A stretch of 64,000 nucleotides of DNA from Gnetum montanum. Taxonomy: Eukaryota; Streptophyta; Gnetopsida; Gnetales; Gnetaceae. The stretch is taken from the NCBI GenBank assembly GCA_015680685.1, contig MNCI01018959.1, forward strand, positions 4,883 to 68,882, written 5' to 3'. The translations under genes and the position numbers were made by a program. The notes under the pieces are model-generated. The model did not search any database, was not told the DNA's origin, and worked only from the letters and a program-made list of their open reading frames with translations. Below, one piece after another: positions 24,945-36,845 of the stretch. How positions within the stretch are numbered: the first letter of the stretch is position 1; each line of letters begins with the position of its first letter.

Positions 24945-25960
24945 CTACCAAGAAAATGTACTAGATGTGATAAGGTTTTAGATAGGAATGATTGATGAGA
25001 TTGGCCAATTCATTTCTACCCATGTCCACTATCTTGAAGGCTCCATTGCCATAGGCCTTGGTGATCAAGAAAAGCCCTTTCTAGTTAGCTAAGAACTCAT
25101 CTACATGCTCATGGATAACCTTGATGACTAGGTCTTCCTTCTTGATCTTTCATTTGTTTAGATCATGGTAGTGTTGTTACTTCTACCTCTCCTAGTATCA
25201 CTTGATATGAGTAAGCATTCATACCTATTTCTCCACCACGTCCAAGTCCATGGTATGTAGCTCCTTATTCTATTCATCATTGATGAAGTTCGATAGAGCC
25301 ACCCTTAGTGATGGAACCTATAATTCAAGAGGGAAATTAATTTTGGATCCATAAACCAAGCTATATGGAGTTACACCAGTTGCATTTTGATAGGTTGTTT
25401 GATAGGCCTAAAGTGCATGGACAATCCACTCATGCCACTTATTTCTACTATTATACAACATCTATTTTAGCAAGTTTATGATGACCTTATTGCTAGCTTC
25501 ATCTTGTCTATTAGCTTGAGGGTAATGTAGTGATGAAAAATAATGTTTAATGCCTAGGTCTTGACAAAAGGCTTTCATGTATTGGCTACTAAATTATGGT
25601 CCATTATCCATGACTATATTCATAGGTATGCCAAAACGGGATACTATGTTATCAAGTATAGATCTACAGACTTGTTGAGACACTGTCTTCCTTAGGGGAA
25701 TAGCTTCAACCCACTTTGTGAAGTATTCAACTACAATGATGATGAAGTTATGCCCTATGGAAGACTTAGGAATTATAGGTCCAATGATATCCAACCCCCA
25801 TCACTAAATGGCCAAGTTATCTGAGTAGTATGTAACTTTGTTTGTGACACATGTATTAGGTTTCTATGCCATTGACAAGTATCATAGGTCTTAACCTTCT
25901 ACAAGCAATTATTTTCCATATAAGGTCATTAATAGTCTAGTCATCTAATCTTAGCAGCCA
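24945..25960 (-). pseudogene. Integrase of element A (Tat/Ogre-like)
   Basis: The core shows MDIIGPIIPKSSIGHNFIII, VEYFTKWVEAIPL, RFGIPMNIVMDNGP (25794-25594). Further on come KWHEWIVHALxAYQTTYQN and GVTPYSLVYGS (about 25440-25370), then the C-terminal domain (GLFLITKAYGNGAFKIVDM) near 25080-25010. This matches the integrase layout of Tat-type Ty3/gypsy elements. Several stops, mostly TAG. Confidence 0.85.
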
Positions 25961-26482
25961 TGACTCTAGGTCCTATATGTCTTCCACATATACCCTCACA
26001 AACTTGCTCAAGGACTATGAGGGCTTTGATTTTTCCCAAGCACACTAACAATATGCCATCATAAGACTGTTTGCATAATGTGTTATCTCCTATGATGACA
26101 TATTGTTTTGATATTTTATATATAACATCCTTTTGAGTAGTAGTCAGGCCTTGTGGAGATTCATAGTGCATGAGGTAAAACTTGATATCGTCATACCATT
26201 CTCATGAAGGGGTAGTATTGATGGAGGCTAAAAAGTTATCCTTAGTGTTCTATGTGATGGAAATGACATAGTTCATGGTTAAGGTAGGTAACTTACTAAA
26301 CACATCAGGAGTCACACTGAGAGATAAGGTTGTAATGACATCAGCTAGCATGTTCTCAATTTAGGATACATGCTGGATATTAACATCTATAAATTGTTGC
26401 ATTAGTTTCTTCCTAAGTCACAATAAGATTGCAAATGCTTGGCTTTACCTACATAAACCTCTATTACTTGGTTAACCATAAG

Positions 26483-27290
26483 TTATGAATCATCTTTAAT
26501 CATTAGGCACTTGATTCTCTGATCATGAGCTACCATCATTCCCTTGATTAATCCTTCATACTTTGCTACATTGTTGGTACATGAAAATTCGAAATGGTAA
26601 GCAAAGGCTTGGTTTTCACTAGATAGGATTATTATGATGGTAGCAACACTAGCTCCATGGATAGTTGAAGCTTCATCAAAGTGCATGACTACCTAATTCC
26701 CTCAAGTACATTGTTAACAATGTTGACATGCTTGTCAAGTAATTCAAGATCTATGGTTGCATTTTCTTCTACCGATGAAGCAGTAAGTTGTGTGGCTATT
26801 GCTTGGCCTTTTGTTGATGCTTGAGAAATGTAATAGAGGTAAAATTTGGCTATCATGGCTTTCCAATGAGAAATACAAATATTTTTCATAGATATTGGTC
26901 ATTATGGCTTTATGTTATCCTTAGAGATGACATTGACCTAGCTCCTAAAGAGGTAGTGCTACCACTTCTTCAATGAGAAGACCAAGGCTAGACAACACTT
27001 CTTTAATTTAGTGTATCAAGTCTCATGGGCAATTAATGCATGGCTCTCGTCGTATATGGGAAGATCTACTCCATCATCTCATTTTTGACAAAGTAGAGAA
27101 ATAATGGATGTGTTAGAGATAGTAAGGTAGATATAAAAAGGCTTATCCTCTTACAATGGATAGATCATTGATAATTGTGCCAATCCTTACTTAAGGTTTT
27201 CAAAGACTTCTTGGCATTAAGCCATCCACTTATAGTGACCTCCTTTCTTAAGTAAGTGTTTCATGGGTTGTAACTTATCCATAAGCCTAG
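26483..27290 (-). pseudogene. RNase H and second (Tat-type) RNase H of element A
   Basis: The last part (26686-26483) reads MHFDEASTIHGASVATIIII, FAYHFEFSCTNNVAKYEGLI. This is the extra RNase H typical of Tat/Ogre elements, with the first acidic residue in HFDEAS and a Glu in KYEGL. The preceding connection (26889-26689) reads WKAMIAKFYLYYISQAST and KGQAIATQL. The ordinary RNase H at about 27250-26900 is badly decayed. Confidence 0.75.
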
Positions 27291-27299
27291 TAATAAACC

Positions 27300-28442
27300 T
27301 ATGAATAAATTGCAATTTTTCTTACAATCCCTAGAGCTCCTTAAGATTGATTGGTGCTATCAAGTTGGATATGGCCTTAACCTTATCAAGATTAATGTGT
27401 ATTCCCATTTCAGATACTACAAAGCCAAGCATCTTACTATTTTTGACACCAAAGACACACTTCTTGGGGTTAATCCTAAGCTCATATTTAAGACATTGTT
27501 TCAACACATGGTCAATCTCATGTAAATGATCATTGCTAATTTTGGATTTGATGACTATATCATCTACATAGTTAATGAGAAATCCTAGCATATAGTCATA
27601 AAGATATACATCATCACTCTTTGGTAGGTTGCTCCTACATTCTTTAGGTCAAAGGACATCATGGTGTAACAAAAGGTACTTCAAGGGGTTATGAACATCA
27701 TACAAAGTTGATGTTGTAGGTTAATCCTAATTTGGTTGTATCCCAAGAATCCATCCATGAAAGATAATAAGGCATGCCCAACCATAGTATCAATAAGTTG
27801 ATTAATACTAGGTAAAGAGAAATTGTCTTTGATAGTTTCCTTATTTAAGTCTTGAAAATCAATAAAAATATGTATACTTCCATTTTTCTTATGGACTACC
27901 ACTATGTTGGACACCCATTTGACATAATTGACAGCTTTAATGAAACCAACTTTCTATAATTTTGTGATTTCATCACAAACTACCATTGCTAAATCTATCC
28001 TAATCTTGCAAACTTTTTTCTTAATTGGTGTAATACTAGGATTGAGTATGATGTTATGTTGCACTAGGCATGGGTCAAGACCTAGCACATCTTCATATGA
28101 CCAAGCAAATACCTTAATGTTATCCTAGAGAACCTTGGTGATGTCTTGAGCCTATTGAAATTCTAATGAGGAACTCAATTTTAGTGTTTTCTCCTCATCA
28201 CTATGTGTTGTGATAAGAACCTCTACTAGTGAGTCCTCGATGATATCACCAACCTCAAGTAAAAGGATTTTAAAAAGGTCTTTAGGCCACTCTATAGTAT
28301 TCTCTATTAAGGCTATGTGGTCAACAAGACCCTCAAGCTCAAGATCTAGGCAATTAAGGCTAATGCATTATTCAACCTTACCATGAGATCCACTTAGACT
28401 TAAAGGCCTATTGAATTGCTCCTAGATGTCCACACTTCAATC
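27300..28442 (-). pseudogene. Reverse transcriptase of element A
   Basis: The N-terminal extension reads VFAWSYEDVLGLDPCLVQH near 28130-28070. RT blocks are WVSNIVVVHKKNGSIHIFID, FQDLNKETIKDNFSLP, HALLSFMDGFLGYNQIRINL and YVDDIVIKSK (27570, catalytic YVDD intact). Then CLKYELRINPKKCVFGVKNS and MLGFVVSEMGIHINLDKV follow. The sequence is typical of Tat-lineage RT. A frame break lies near 27680-27600 and stops are scattered. Confidence 0.9.
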
Positions 28443-28460
28443 CTGCATATGAACCATAAT
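28438..28460 (-). other. Candidate 3' splice site before the pol part of element A
   Basis: Minus-strand GGTTCATATGCAG ends at 28443, immediately before the recognisable pol coding region. Ogre elements splice an intron between protease and RT. The context (pyrimidine-containing run, CTTAAT upstream, GCAG) fits an acceptor at the expected place. The donor was not identified. Confidence 0.45.
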
Positions 28461-28539
28461 CACATTAAGAGATACCTATGTGATAAAATGATTAATTAAT
28501 GTCAAAATAAAGCTAATTACTTTATTAATAGCCAAAATA

Positions 28540-29500
28540 TGTAAACTAAAGGCAAAATAGGATTTAAAAGGACCACTTAAAGGTTATTAGAGAAAGGTGC
28601 ATACAAATAAGGCTAAATAGAGGCTAAATAAGGTCAAATGAGGGCCAAATGATAATAGAATGAAGTCCAAAGAAGGCTCAATGAAGATCAAACTCTATCC
28701 TATGATGTTAATTAAAGGAAAAACATGGTTAGCGGAGGTCAAATAAGGAAATTTAAAGCTAGGAAAGGTGCATCGAAGGCTAAAGAGTATGAAATGAGGC
28801 TAAACCAGGATCAAATGATGATCAACTGAGGCCAAGTGATAGTCTAATGATGATTAAGCATCATCATCAAAGGTTGAACAAGGCTAAAACATGATTAACA
28901 AAGGTCATAGGGGATAGGATAATGTAGATGGGGTAATCCAAGAGGCTAACAGTCATGGAACAAAGCCACATGATAGCCAAATGATACCAAATGGGGTCAA
29001 ATGACACCTAAATGGTGATTAAACGAGGTCAAATGGCAGCTAAATTATGATTAAATGAGGCCAAATGACAACTTAACAATGGTCAAGCACCCCCAAAAGA
29101 TGTCAAACAAGATCAACACATAGCCAACCAAGGTCATAAAGGTCAAAATAAACTGGGTAGGGTAGACCCAAGGTCCACTAACATGGAATATGGCTAAATG
29201 ATGAACAAATTGATGGTGAATGAGACTCAAATGATGGTCAAATCACATCAAATGACACTCTAAAGGATAAAACATGGGTGCAATGAGGTCCAATGGTGTA
29301 AGTTGTTTTCAAATCCAATTTTTCAAGGTTGAGTGACACCAAATGATAAAAAAAGTTGGTGGCATAGGACCAAATGATGTCAAAGTGAAGCTAAATGACA
29401 TCAAATGATAGGGCAATAAAGGTCAATAATGCATACCAAGGTTAAAGCAAGTCAAAACATATTGAAACAAGGCCAAACCAATCAAGGTAGGAAATGTATG
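28540..29500 (-). repeat. Degenerate short-unit array (AGGYCAAATGA)
   Basis: On the plus strand, words such as AGGTCAAATGA, GGCCAAATGATG and GATTAAATGAGG follow each other at about 12-16 base spacing for nearly 1 kb. Purines dominate the plus strand. No coding signal. Confidence 0.65.
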
Positions 29501-29629
29501 GTAAAACATCATCTATATTGGTTAATTAGGATTAGATGTTTCCAGTTTTAGGCCTTAGCAGGTAATGATATAGGTCTATAGGTTTAACAAGTGAGTTTGA
29601 CCACTTGATGAGGTCATTTGGAGACTATT

Positions 29630-31850
29630 TGAAGTTAAAATTGAGACCTTTTGCTATGACTACACTAGGCCCAACCAAGACTATGCATGCTAGCATAATT
29701 TGGATAAACCCTAGTATAGTTGATGATAGTAGATAGTTTTCTAGGTTTTTTATGACCAGTTTTGGGTTCTTGATGATTTGGATGGCTAGCACAATGGATT
29801 GGAATTGAAGATTAATAAATTTTGGCATCATTTTGACCCTTGGAAAGCTATAAATGATGCAAATATTGGTGGCTATGATGGAACTATGCTAGCTAGTGTA
29901 GTCCTAGCATAACTGCATAGGAGAAGTGGGTTTTTGGGATTTCAGAGTTGCTACTAGTGTTCCATCAACTTCCTAGGGAATTGCAAAATTTGGAAAAGAC
30001 TAAATAGGCCATTTGGAAGTCAAAATAGGCTACTGAAAGTGGATTTTTAACACTAATACTTCATGACTATGTTGGCTAGCATAGTTAATGGTTTTTCCAA
30101 TGTAGTTGAGTCAAAATCTAGTTTTTTATGGTTAAACAAGGCCAAACAACAACTAGCTTTAGGATTTCAGGGTTTTAGGCCTTTGAAATCAAGTTTTTGA
30201 TCATTCTGAGTGTTGTTGTGCTAATTTAAGCATCTTGGGATAGGGACTATGCTAGGACTATGCTGGCCAACATATACCTAGGCCTACCTCAGCATAGATG
30301 TATAAAATTTGGCATTCCCATGGTCCAAACAAGATCAAATTATGACTAGGCAATGTTGAGTAATGTTCTTCGTGTCTTGAGTCAAAGTTTAGACTACACT
30401 GGCTAGCATAGTCATGGCCTATCCCAGCATAGTAAGGTGAAAAATCTCATCTTTTGATGGGTTTCTGCAGTCAATCAACTAGGTTCTTGGGTTTCCAAGG
30501 TTACTGGTGTTCCTAGCTAGGGTTTTGACATAGGAAAGTCAATTCTAGGGGTTGTTTAGACATTGAAATGATCATTTCCCATTTGAATTATGCTAGCTAG
30601 TGTACTTGAGCTTGGCCTCAAAGTAGATGAGGAAAACCTAGCATTTCCAAGGTCAAAACAAGGTGTAATTGTAGCTGGATAAGATCATACAAGGTTCTAG
30701 GTTTCCAAGTTAGGTTCTAGGCTATTTGGAGTGTCAAATCGGTAGTCAAATCAACCTAGGATCACGACTACATTAGGACTACACACTAGTGTAGTCTAGT
30801 CCTACTCTAGCATAGTCACAAGATAAATTTTTAATTATGTTGAAATTTCTTGATCAATCAACTACGTATTTAAGTTCTTGGGTTACTAGTGCTCGAAACT
30901 AGGGTTTTAATTAGTTTTAATGGTTGTATTGGTTCTAGGCCTTCACCTTATGACTACACTAGCCACCATAATCCTAGCATAGTTAATGGGTGCAAGCTAA
31001 GTTTTGTTGATTTTTGACTTGGTTTGTATGGTTTCATGATTTCTATAGTCTCCTACAGGGTTCTAGAGTTGAGATGATGCTTCTAAAAGTTAATTTGACA
31101 TGTTGGTGACCTATTTGGATGCTTTGGAAGTGGGACTACACTAGGGCTACATTGGTCATCATAGGCCCAAGCTTCCTTAGCATAGTCCCAAGGTTGAAAT
31201 GGGATTTTTCTTGCTTTTATCTCACAGTTTATCAATGCAAGGTCACTAGAGGTTACGAAGAAGTTTTAAGGTTAATATATGTTAGTTTTGAGGTTATTTT
31301 TAGATTTGAATGGTTCATCCTCTCCTAACTACATTGGGACTGCATTGTCCAACAAATTCCTAGCCATCCCCAACATAATTTGAATGTGAGAGTAGGGATT
31401 TTTCCATTTTTACTTGGTTTCCTTTGGTTTTAGGCTTACCAAAGGCTTGCAAGTTCAAGTGTGTCACCTTGGAGGCTATTTTTGGTTTTTGGTGTTCGTT
31501 CCTTACTCAACTATGCTGAGACTATGCTAGCTAGTGTAGTTGAGTCTCCTCCATCATAGTACATGCAAGAAATATTAATTTTTAGTGCTTTTCAATTAGT
31601 TTTGCAAAGTTTTAAAGCTAACAAAGGCTTTAGCCAAGGTTTGGTGCATGTTGTGGTAATTTTTAAGTTGCTTAGGAGTTTGGTTGATGGTAGAAGACAT
31701 TATCCCACTTAGGAGTACATTGGCCAACATAGTTAGGCTATTGGCTAGTGTAGTTACCCTAAATAGTAGGTTTTTGTATGATTTTTGGTCTTGCTTGATG
31801 TCTAATTTCCATTAATGCCAACACTTGGTTTCCTAATTTGGGCATAAGGT
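29630..31850. repeat. Diverged tandem array, about 185-bp unit
   Basis: A landmark of the type ACTACACTAGG or ACTATGCTAGC recurs near 29661, 29881, 30063, 30240, 30390, 30587, 30770, 30950, 31133, 31325, 31508 and 31710, a mean spacing of about 185 bases. Each landmark is followed by AGCATAGT, then some 60 bases later by a CAACTAGG..TTCTTGGGTTTC type segment and GGTTACTAGTGTTC. About twelve units. The landmark is the same word that fills U3 of element A. Confidence 0.7.
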
Positions 31851-32880
31851 TTTATGACATGTATGGATAGTTGAAAGGTGGATTTTGGCAATATCTCTAG
31901 TTTTCATCAATGCCAACACCTAGTTTCCCACTTTGGGCATAAGGTTTTATGGCATGTATGGACAATTGAAAGGTGGGTTTTGGCAATATTTAGGGTTTGG
32001 AATTCATTTCAATATTTTTGAATGCTTAAACCCTAGTGTAGTCACCATGGAGATGTTAAAAATTCAAGTGTTCTTGAATTTCCATTGGCTTGTTGAAGAG
32101 GCACCTAATGGGCCCCACCTAAGTTTGAATTTTTTAATGAACTAGTTTTCCACTTACCCAGCATAGTCCCATTTTCTAATTTCTATCATTGATATAAGTG
32201 AGACTTAGATGAGCATTTTGGGAAGCCAAGGTTTTGGTAGTGGACACATAAGTTTGAGATTGGTCACCAAATTACAATTTTGCACAAATCATAATTCTCT
32301 CATCACTATTAACCTATAGTACCTAGCATCAAAGATCTAATCTTGTTCTTCCCTCAACCACACCTATTCCCAACATAGTCTAGTTATCCTACTCTAAGGA
32401 GTTGGCGTACTGGCTGCAAGAGGCTTCTAAAAGCTCAAGGATTTGATTATTCCTGCACTATTTGTCAACATGTCCAAGAGGAAGGCTTCCATCAGCAAGA
32501 ACCTAGTCCTAAAGGAGGTTGACATAGCTGCTAAAGGCTCTTCAACCTCCCATATCCCTTGATTGATGACGCTTCTTCCAACATCACTCCTAGGTACACA
32601 ATTCCTAATCATTCCTCAAGAAGTTTTGCTAGAAACCTAGGCATTTTTGTTTATGTAGGTTCATGTATTTGTTAAAACTATATTTTGTAAAATTTCTATT
32701 TTATATTTAGTTCATGTTCATTGGTTTTTGGTGTTGCTCTAGGATTAGGATTTAACTACACCTAGTTACAGATCTTGTTTCAATCTTTTCCATGCATTTT
32801 TAGGCTTTTCCCACTAAAAAGCAATGCCACTTTTGTAATTTTTTTTTAATCTAGAAATGGCTTAGAAATTTTTATTTTTA
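31851..32880. other. Element A spacer without recognised gene
   Basis: Two copies of a segment with GGGCATAAGGTTTTATG and GGCAATAT lie at about 31840 and 31930, a local duplication of roughly 85-90 bases. A short plus-strand frame beginning MSKRKASISKNLV near 32470 is not recognised and ends quickly. Confidence 0.45.
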
Positions 32881-33460
32881 TGGCCATAGGGTTATAATAC
32901 TATTTTTAATTGTTGAAATGGTGTTTTAACCACTATATTCTAACTTACAATGAATTCTCTATGAAGTTTTCTGTAAGCCAATACACATGGGTTTTATGCA
33001 ATTTTTGCTATTTTTCATGTTATTTTTCTAATTTTTTCTGCAAAAATAGGTAGGAATTTTTGTGTTCTCAAGTTTTTAGTTTTTAGTTTATCTTTTTATA
33101 GTTCGAACAGTTTTAGAATCACTAAATTTTGATTTGTGGTTAATTTTTGGTGAATTTTTTGGCAAGCTAATGCAAAGTGAGCTTTTTAGCTTTCACAAAT
33201 TTTTTATTCATGTTATTTTGGCATTTTTTTTTTGAATAAATAGTTAGGGCTTTTTGGGTTTCTATTTTGGGGTTTAATGGTTCAAATGACTATGGAATCA
33301 TTGAATTTGGATCTATATTTAGTTTTCTATGACATTTTTCATAGATCAGTGTATACTAAAATTTTTCAGTTTTTATGGCTTTATCCTTGTTAAAGTGGAT
33401 AACATAGACACTTGGAAAATTTTTCCAGCTAAAGTACTAAGTTCCTAGGGATTCTCTAAG
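32880..33460. repeat. Three diverged tandem units of about 180-190 bp
   Basis: Segments starting near 32890, 33100 and 33280 share the order: AGAATCAYTRAATTT-type start, GTTTTCTRTRA, GCAAGCTAATRCA or similar, TTTTTCAT. T-rich throughout. Confidence 0.5.
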
Positions 33461-33721
33461 GTGTTGGGGAGGATTTGGAATTGGTTTTATTAGCTTAAAT
33501 AATTTTTTGATATTTTTCATCAGTGACCATTTATGGTTGTTTTCCTCAATTCCATGTTGTGCAATTTTTGGTTGAATTTGGTTATGGTTTTAGATTGTTG
33601 TAAAAAACTTTTCCAGGCTTGGGATTGGAGTGTAGATGCCCAATTTTGTTGAATTTCATGTATACTCAATCCATATCCTTAGAAAAAAAATTAGTTCTAA
33701 ATTATCATTTTTGTTTCACCT

Positions 33722-34057
33722 NNNNNNNNNNNNNNNNNNNNNNNNNNNNNNNNNNNNNNNNNNNNNNNNNNNNNNNNNNNNNNNNNNNNNNNNNNNNNNN
33801 NNNNNNNNNNNNNNNNNNNNNNNNNNNNNNNNNNNNNNNNNNNNNNNNNNNNNNNNNNNNNNNNNNNNNNNNNNNNNNNNNNNNNNNNNNNNNNNNNNNN
33901 NNNNNNNNNNNNNNNNNNNNNNNNNNNNNNNNNNNNNNNNNNNNNNNNNNNNNNNNNNNNNNNNNNNNNNNNNNNNNNNNNNNNNNNNNNNNNNNNNNNN
34001 NNNNNNNNNNNNNNNNNNNNNNNNNNNNNNNNNNNNNNNNNNNNNNNNNNNNNNNNN
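33722..34057. other. Assembly gap
   Basis: 336 consecutive Ns between two repeat-rich stretches of element A. The true length may differ. Confidence 1.
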
Positions 34058-34500
34058 GACATGTTTTAATTTAGTTTAATCCAATTTAATTTGGTTTCAT
34101 GTGTTGATTTATTAATTAGACTTATGTTATTATGGTATAGGAACCAGGCGACATCGGTGGCCCTAATGGTAAGATGGAAGTGCTCCTCAACCCCCTCCAA
34201 TAGCCCCTTAGTACCATCCTTTAGTTATTGTCTTTGGTTATCTTATTCATTATGATGTTGATGATGTCATTCTGACATTGTGACTACTGTTAGCCTTTAT
34301 TTACTGAGAGATGATTTATTGTTTCATGTTTTATTTAAACTTTTATCACATCATGTAACAAACATTTAGACTACTACTATTTTTACAAAAATTTTAATTT
34401 CATTTATACATTTCGATACTTAATGTTTTATTCATGTTATAGTGCTATATTGGTTAAATATGTAAAATGGCTATAATGTAAACTAGATATTTAATGGTGA
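34058..34500. other. Element A spacer between gap and 34-bp array
   Basis: No gene or clear repeat. Slightly less AT-biased patch at 34140-34210. Confidence 0.4.
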
Positions 34501-35345
34501 TAAGGGGGTTTGCTAGTTTTAAGCCATGGGGGCCCATGTGATTTGCCAATATTAGGCCATAGTGGATCATGCTTTATTTGCTAATTTTAGGCCATAATGG
34601 GTCATGTGTTATTTGCTAGTTTTAGGTCATAGTAGGTCATATGCATTACCAATTTTAGGCCATGACAGGCTTTACATTTTGCTAGTTTTAAGCTATGGTA
34701 GGCCATACATGTTGCCAATTTTAGGCCATTGCAGGCCCTATGTTTTACCAATTTTAGGCCATAACAAGTTGTATGATTTGCTAGTTTTAGATCATGGTAG
34801 GCCCTACATGTAGTCAATTTTAGGCCATAGCAGGCCATAGGTTTTGCCAGTTTTAAGCCATAGTGAGCCATATGATTTGCTAGTTTTAGGCCATGGTGGT
34901 CATATGCATTGCCAATTTTACTCCATTACAGGCCATAGGTTTTGCCAATTGTAGATCATGGCGAGCCATACGATTTGCCAGTTTTAGGCCATGGAAAGCC
35001 ATACATTTTGCCAGTTTTAGGCCATGGCGAGCCCTACATTTTGCTAGTTTTAGGCCATTATAGGCCTTGCATTTTACCAATTTTAGTCATGGTTGGCCCT
35101 ATATTATTTGTTAGTTTTAGGCTATTGTGGGTCCTATGTTTTTCCAGTTTTAGATCATGATAAGCCTTATGCATTGCTAGTTTTAAACCATGGTAGGCCC
35201 TACATTTTGCTAGTTTTAGCCCATAGTGGACCATACAATTTACTAGTTTTAGGCCATGGTAGGCCCCATGTATTTTCCAGTTTTAGGTCACAGTGGACCA
35301 TACGATTTGCTAGTTTTAGGCCATGGTGGATCATGTATTTTGGAA
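34500..35345 (-). repeat. 34-bp tandem array, about 25 copies (element A)
   Basis: The plus strand repeats TTTGCTAGTTTTAGGCCATG and then GTAGGCCATAC-like bases every 34 bases or so. In the element's sense strand the unit core reads CATGGCCTAAAACTAG. The unit is a multiple of neither 3 nor 2, and long apparent reading frames through it (both strands) are artefacts of the repeat. Element B carries the same unit in the same orientation relative to its genes. Confidence 0.9.
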
Positions 35346-35820
35346 ACAAATTTTTTGCTATTTTTGCATTTTAAAATTTTTATAACTTTTTATGTTTTTA
35401 GAGTTTTTACAATATTTTTCATGTTTCATATTCAAAATAAAAGGCATAAAAGATAAATTATGAATGAGAAGTAATCTTAGACTATGTGTGAAGTAAAGTT
35501 AAATAATATAAAACAAAGTTAAGTAAAATGATGCATGCAAACAATGTTTAAACTAGGCTAAGGAGGCTATAGGAAAAGAGGGCTACATGGTTCCAGGTGC
35601 AAGGACAAGCAAATTGGAGGGGGCATACATCAATTACACAAGTATTTCTTAATCTTTGAAATATTAGGAAAGGTCTATGATTTACTTTGCATAATCTTGT
35701 ATTCCCCATTTCCTTCACTAACTATGTTGAAGGAAAACTCTTCCCATGATGCATTCATGGGTTCATCATTGTCAATTTTGGCCTTTCCTACTCTATCAGG
35801 CTTCTTGACTTTGTGGTTAA
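35346..35820 (-). other. Element A region between protease and 34-bp array
   Basis: Non-coding on inspection. A weak continuation of the protease frame runs to about 35670 before the stop density rises. Confidence 0.4.
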
Positions 35821-36460
35821 TAGTAAGAGTTTCTTCCTAAAACTCCACTTTGGATCCTTGTTTGATGTCAATACTTTTGACCACCAAAGAAATCACACTA
35901 TTAGCATGGATGATTATTTCACCTCCTATGTAAGGTAGGTGAATTTCTTGATGGATGGATGAGGAAATAGCTCCTAATGGAGATAGCCAAGGCCTCCTTA
36001 AGATAATATTAAATCCTAGTGTCTCTTCCACCACCAAGAAGTTGGCCATCATGGGGAATTATTCCTTTGTCACAAAGTCTAAAGAAATTGAGCCTTTTAA
36101 GGTAACTTGAGATTTGTTGAAGGATTTAATAGTAGAAGTTGAAGTATATTTCATGTGCTCCATTAGGCCCAAACATTCAACAATGATATAGGATATTACA
36201 TCAGTTGTCACTCCATCATCAACATGCACTTTGTATTGGTCTACTCTTATGGTTATAAAAAGGGGAGCTTTGGTTGTCTCACCATCTTGGAAGTTGGTTT
36301 TGACCTCACTATCACAAAATACTAATGTTGTTGACCTTGTTTCATCATTTTATGAGGGAGGTACGATCCTTGCATGGATGGACTCCTCACTAGAAATGAT
36401 GTTCTTGCTAATAGGAATAGAAGTTAACATCTTCACTAGCACCTCATGATGAGTAGTGGA
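35820..36460 (-). pseudogene. Retropepsin-like protease of element A
   Basis: The minus strand reads VHVDDGVTTDVI near 36220 (a degenerate form of the Asp-containing active-site motif). Then come SFNKSQVTLKGSISLDFV, FLVVEETLGFNIILRRPWL and GAISSSIHQEIHLPY. The ILxRPWL and SSxHQ motifs mark the end of the protease domain in Ty3/gypsy Tat elements. Element B has a close relative. One stop and a few substitutions at conserved positions (ILGRPWL is ILRRPWL here). Confidence 0.85.
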
Positions 36461-36845
36461 GATTATGACCAAGTCATATAGGCTAAGGGTTGTGTTATTT
36501 TATTTTAAAGACTTTTTGATCCACTTCATGGTATTAAGTCCTTATCATTGGTTGTTAACTTCTTGTTCTTATTGTTCTTGACTTTCTCCATGTGTTTAGG
36601 ATGTGAACTTCATGGCTTAGGCATTTTATTTTGGCCTATTTTTCCTTCCCTTGTTCTTTGAGCTCCTCCCATGGTTGACTGGTTGAAGCAACCTAAGAAT
36701 TAGAGCTCATTGGAATAGATGAGATAGGAGTGGGCTTTAGTGGACATACTTCCTTCCATGTCTTGGATTTTTTACTTTCTTTATTTTTAGGCTTTGACAT
36801 GGACTTCTTGTGTTTTTTTCTTAGGGATTTTTTGTTGTAGCTGTT

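Noticed and set aside
33619-34079. Open frames across the N run
   Set aside because: Their length is the assembly gap, not coding sequence.
34500-35345. Regular 34-bp repeats that could suggest a CRISPR array
   Set aside because: The units are contiguous and diverged throughout, with no unique spacers, and lie in a plant retroelement; it is a tandem repeat.
34602-35374. Repetitive open frames on both strands over the 34-bp array
   Set aside because: They come from the repeat period (three units of 34 bases restore frame) and have no protein-like conservation; the orthologous array in element B is not open.
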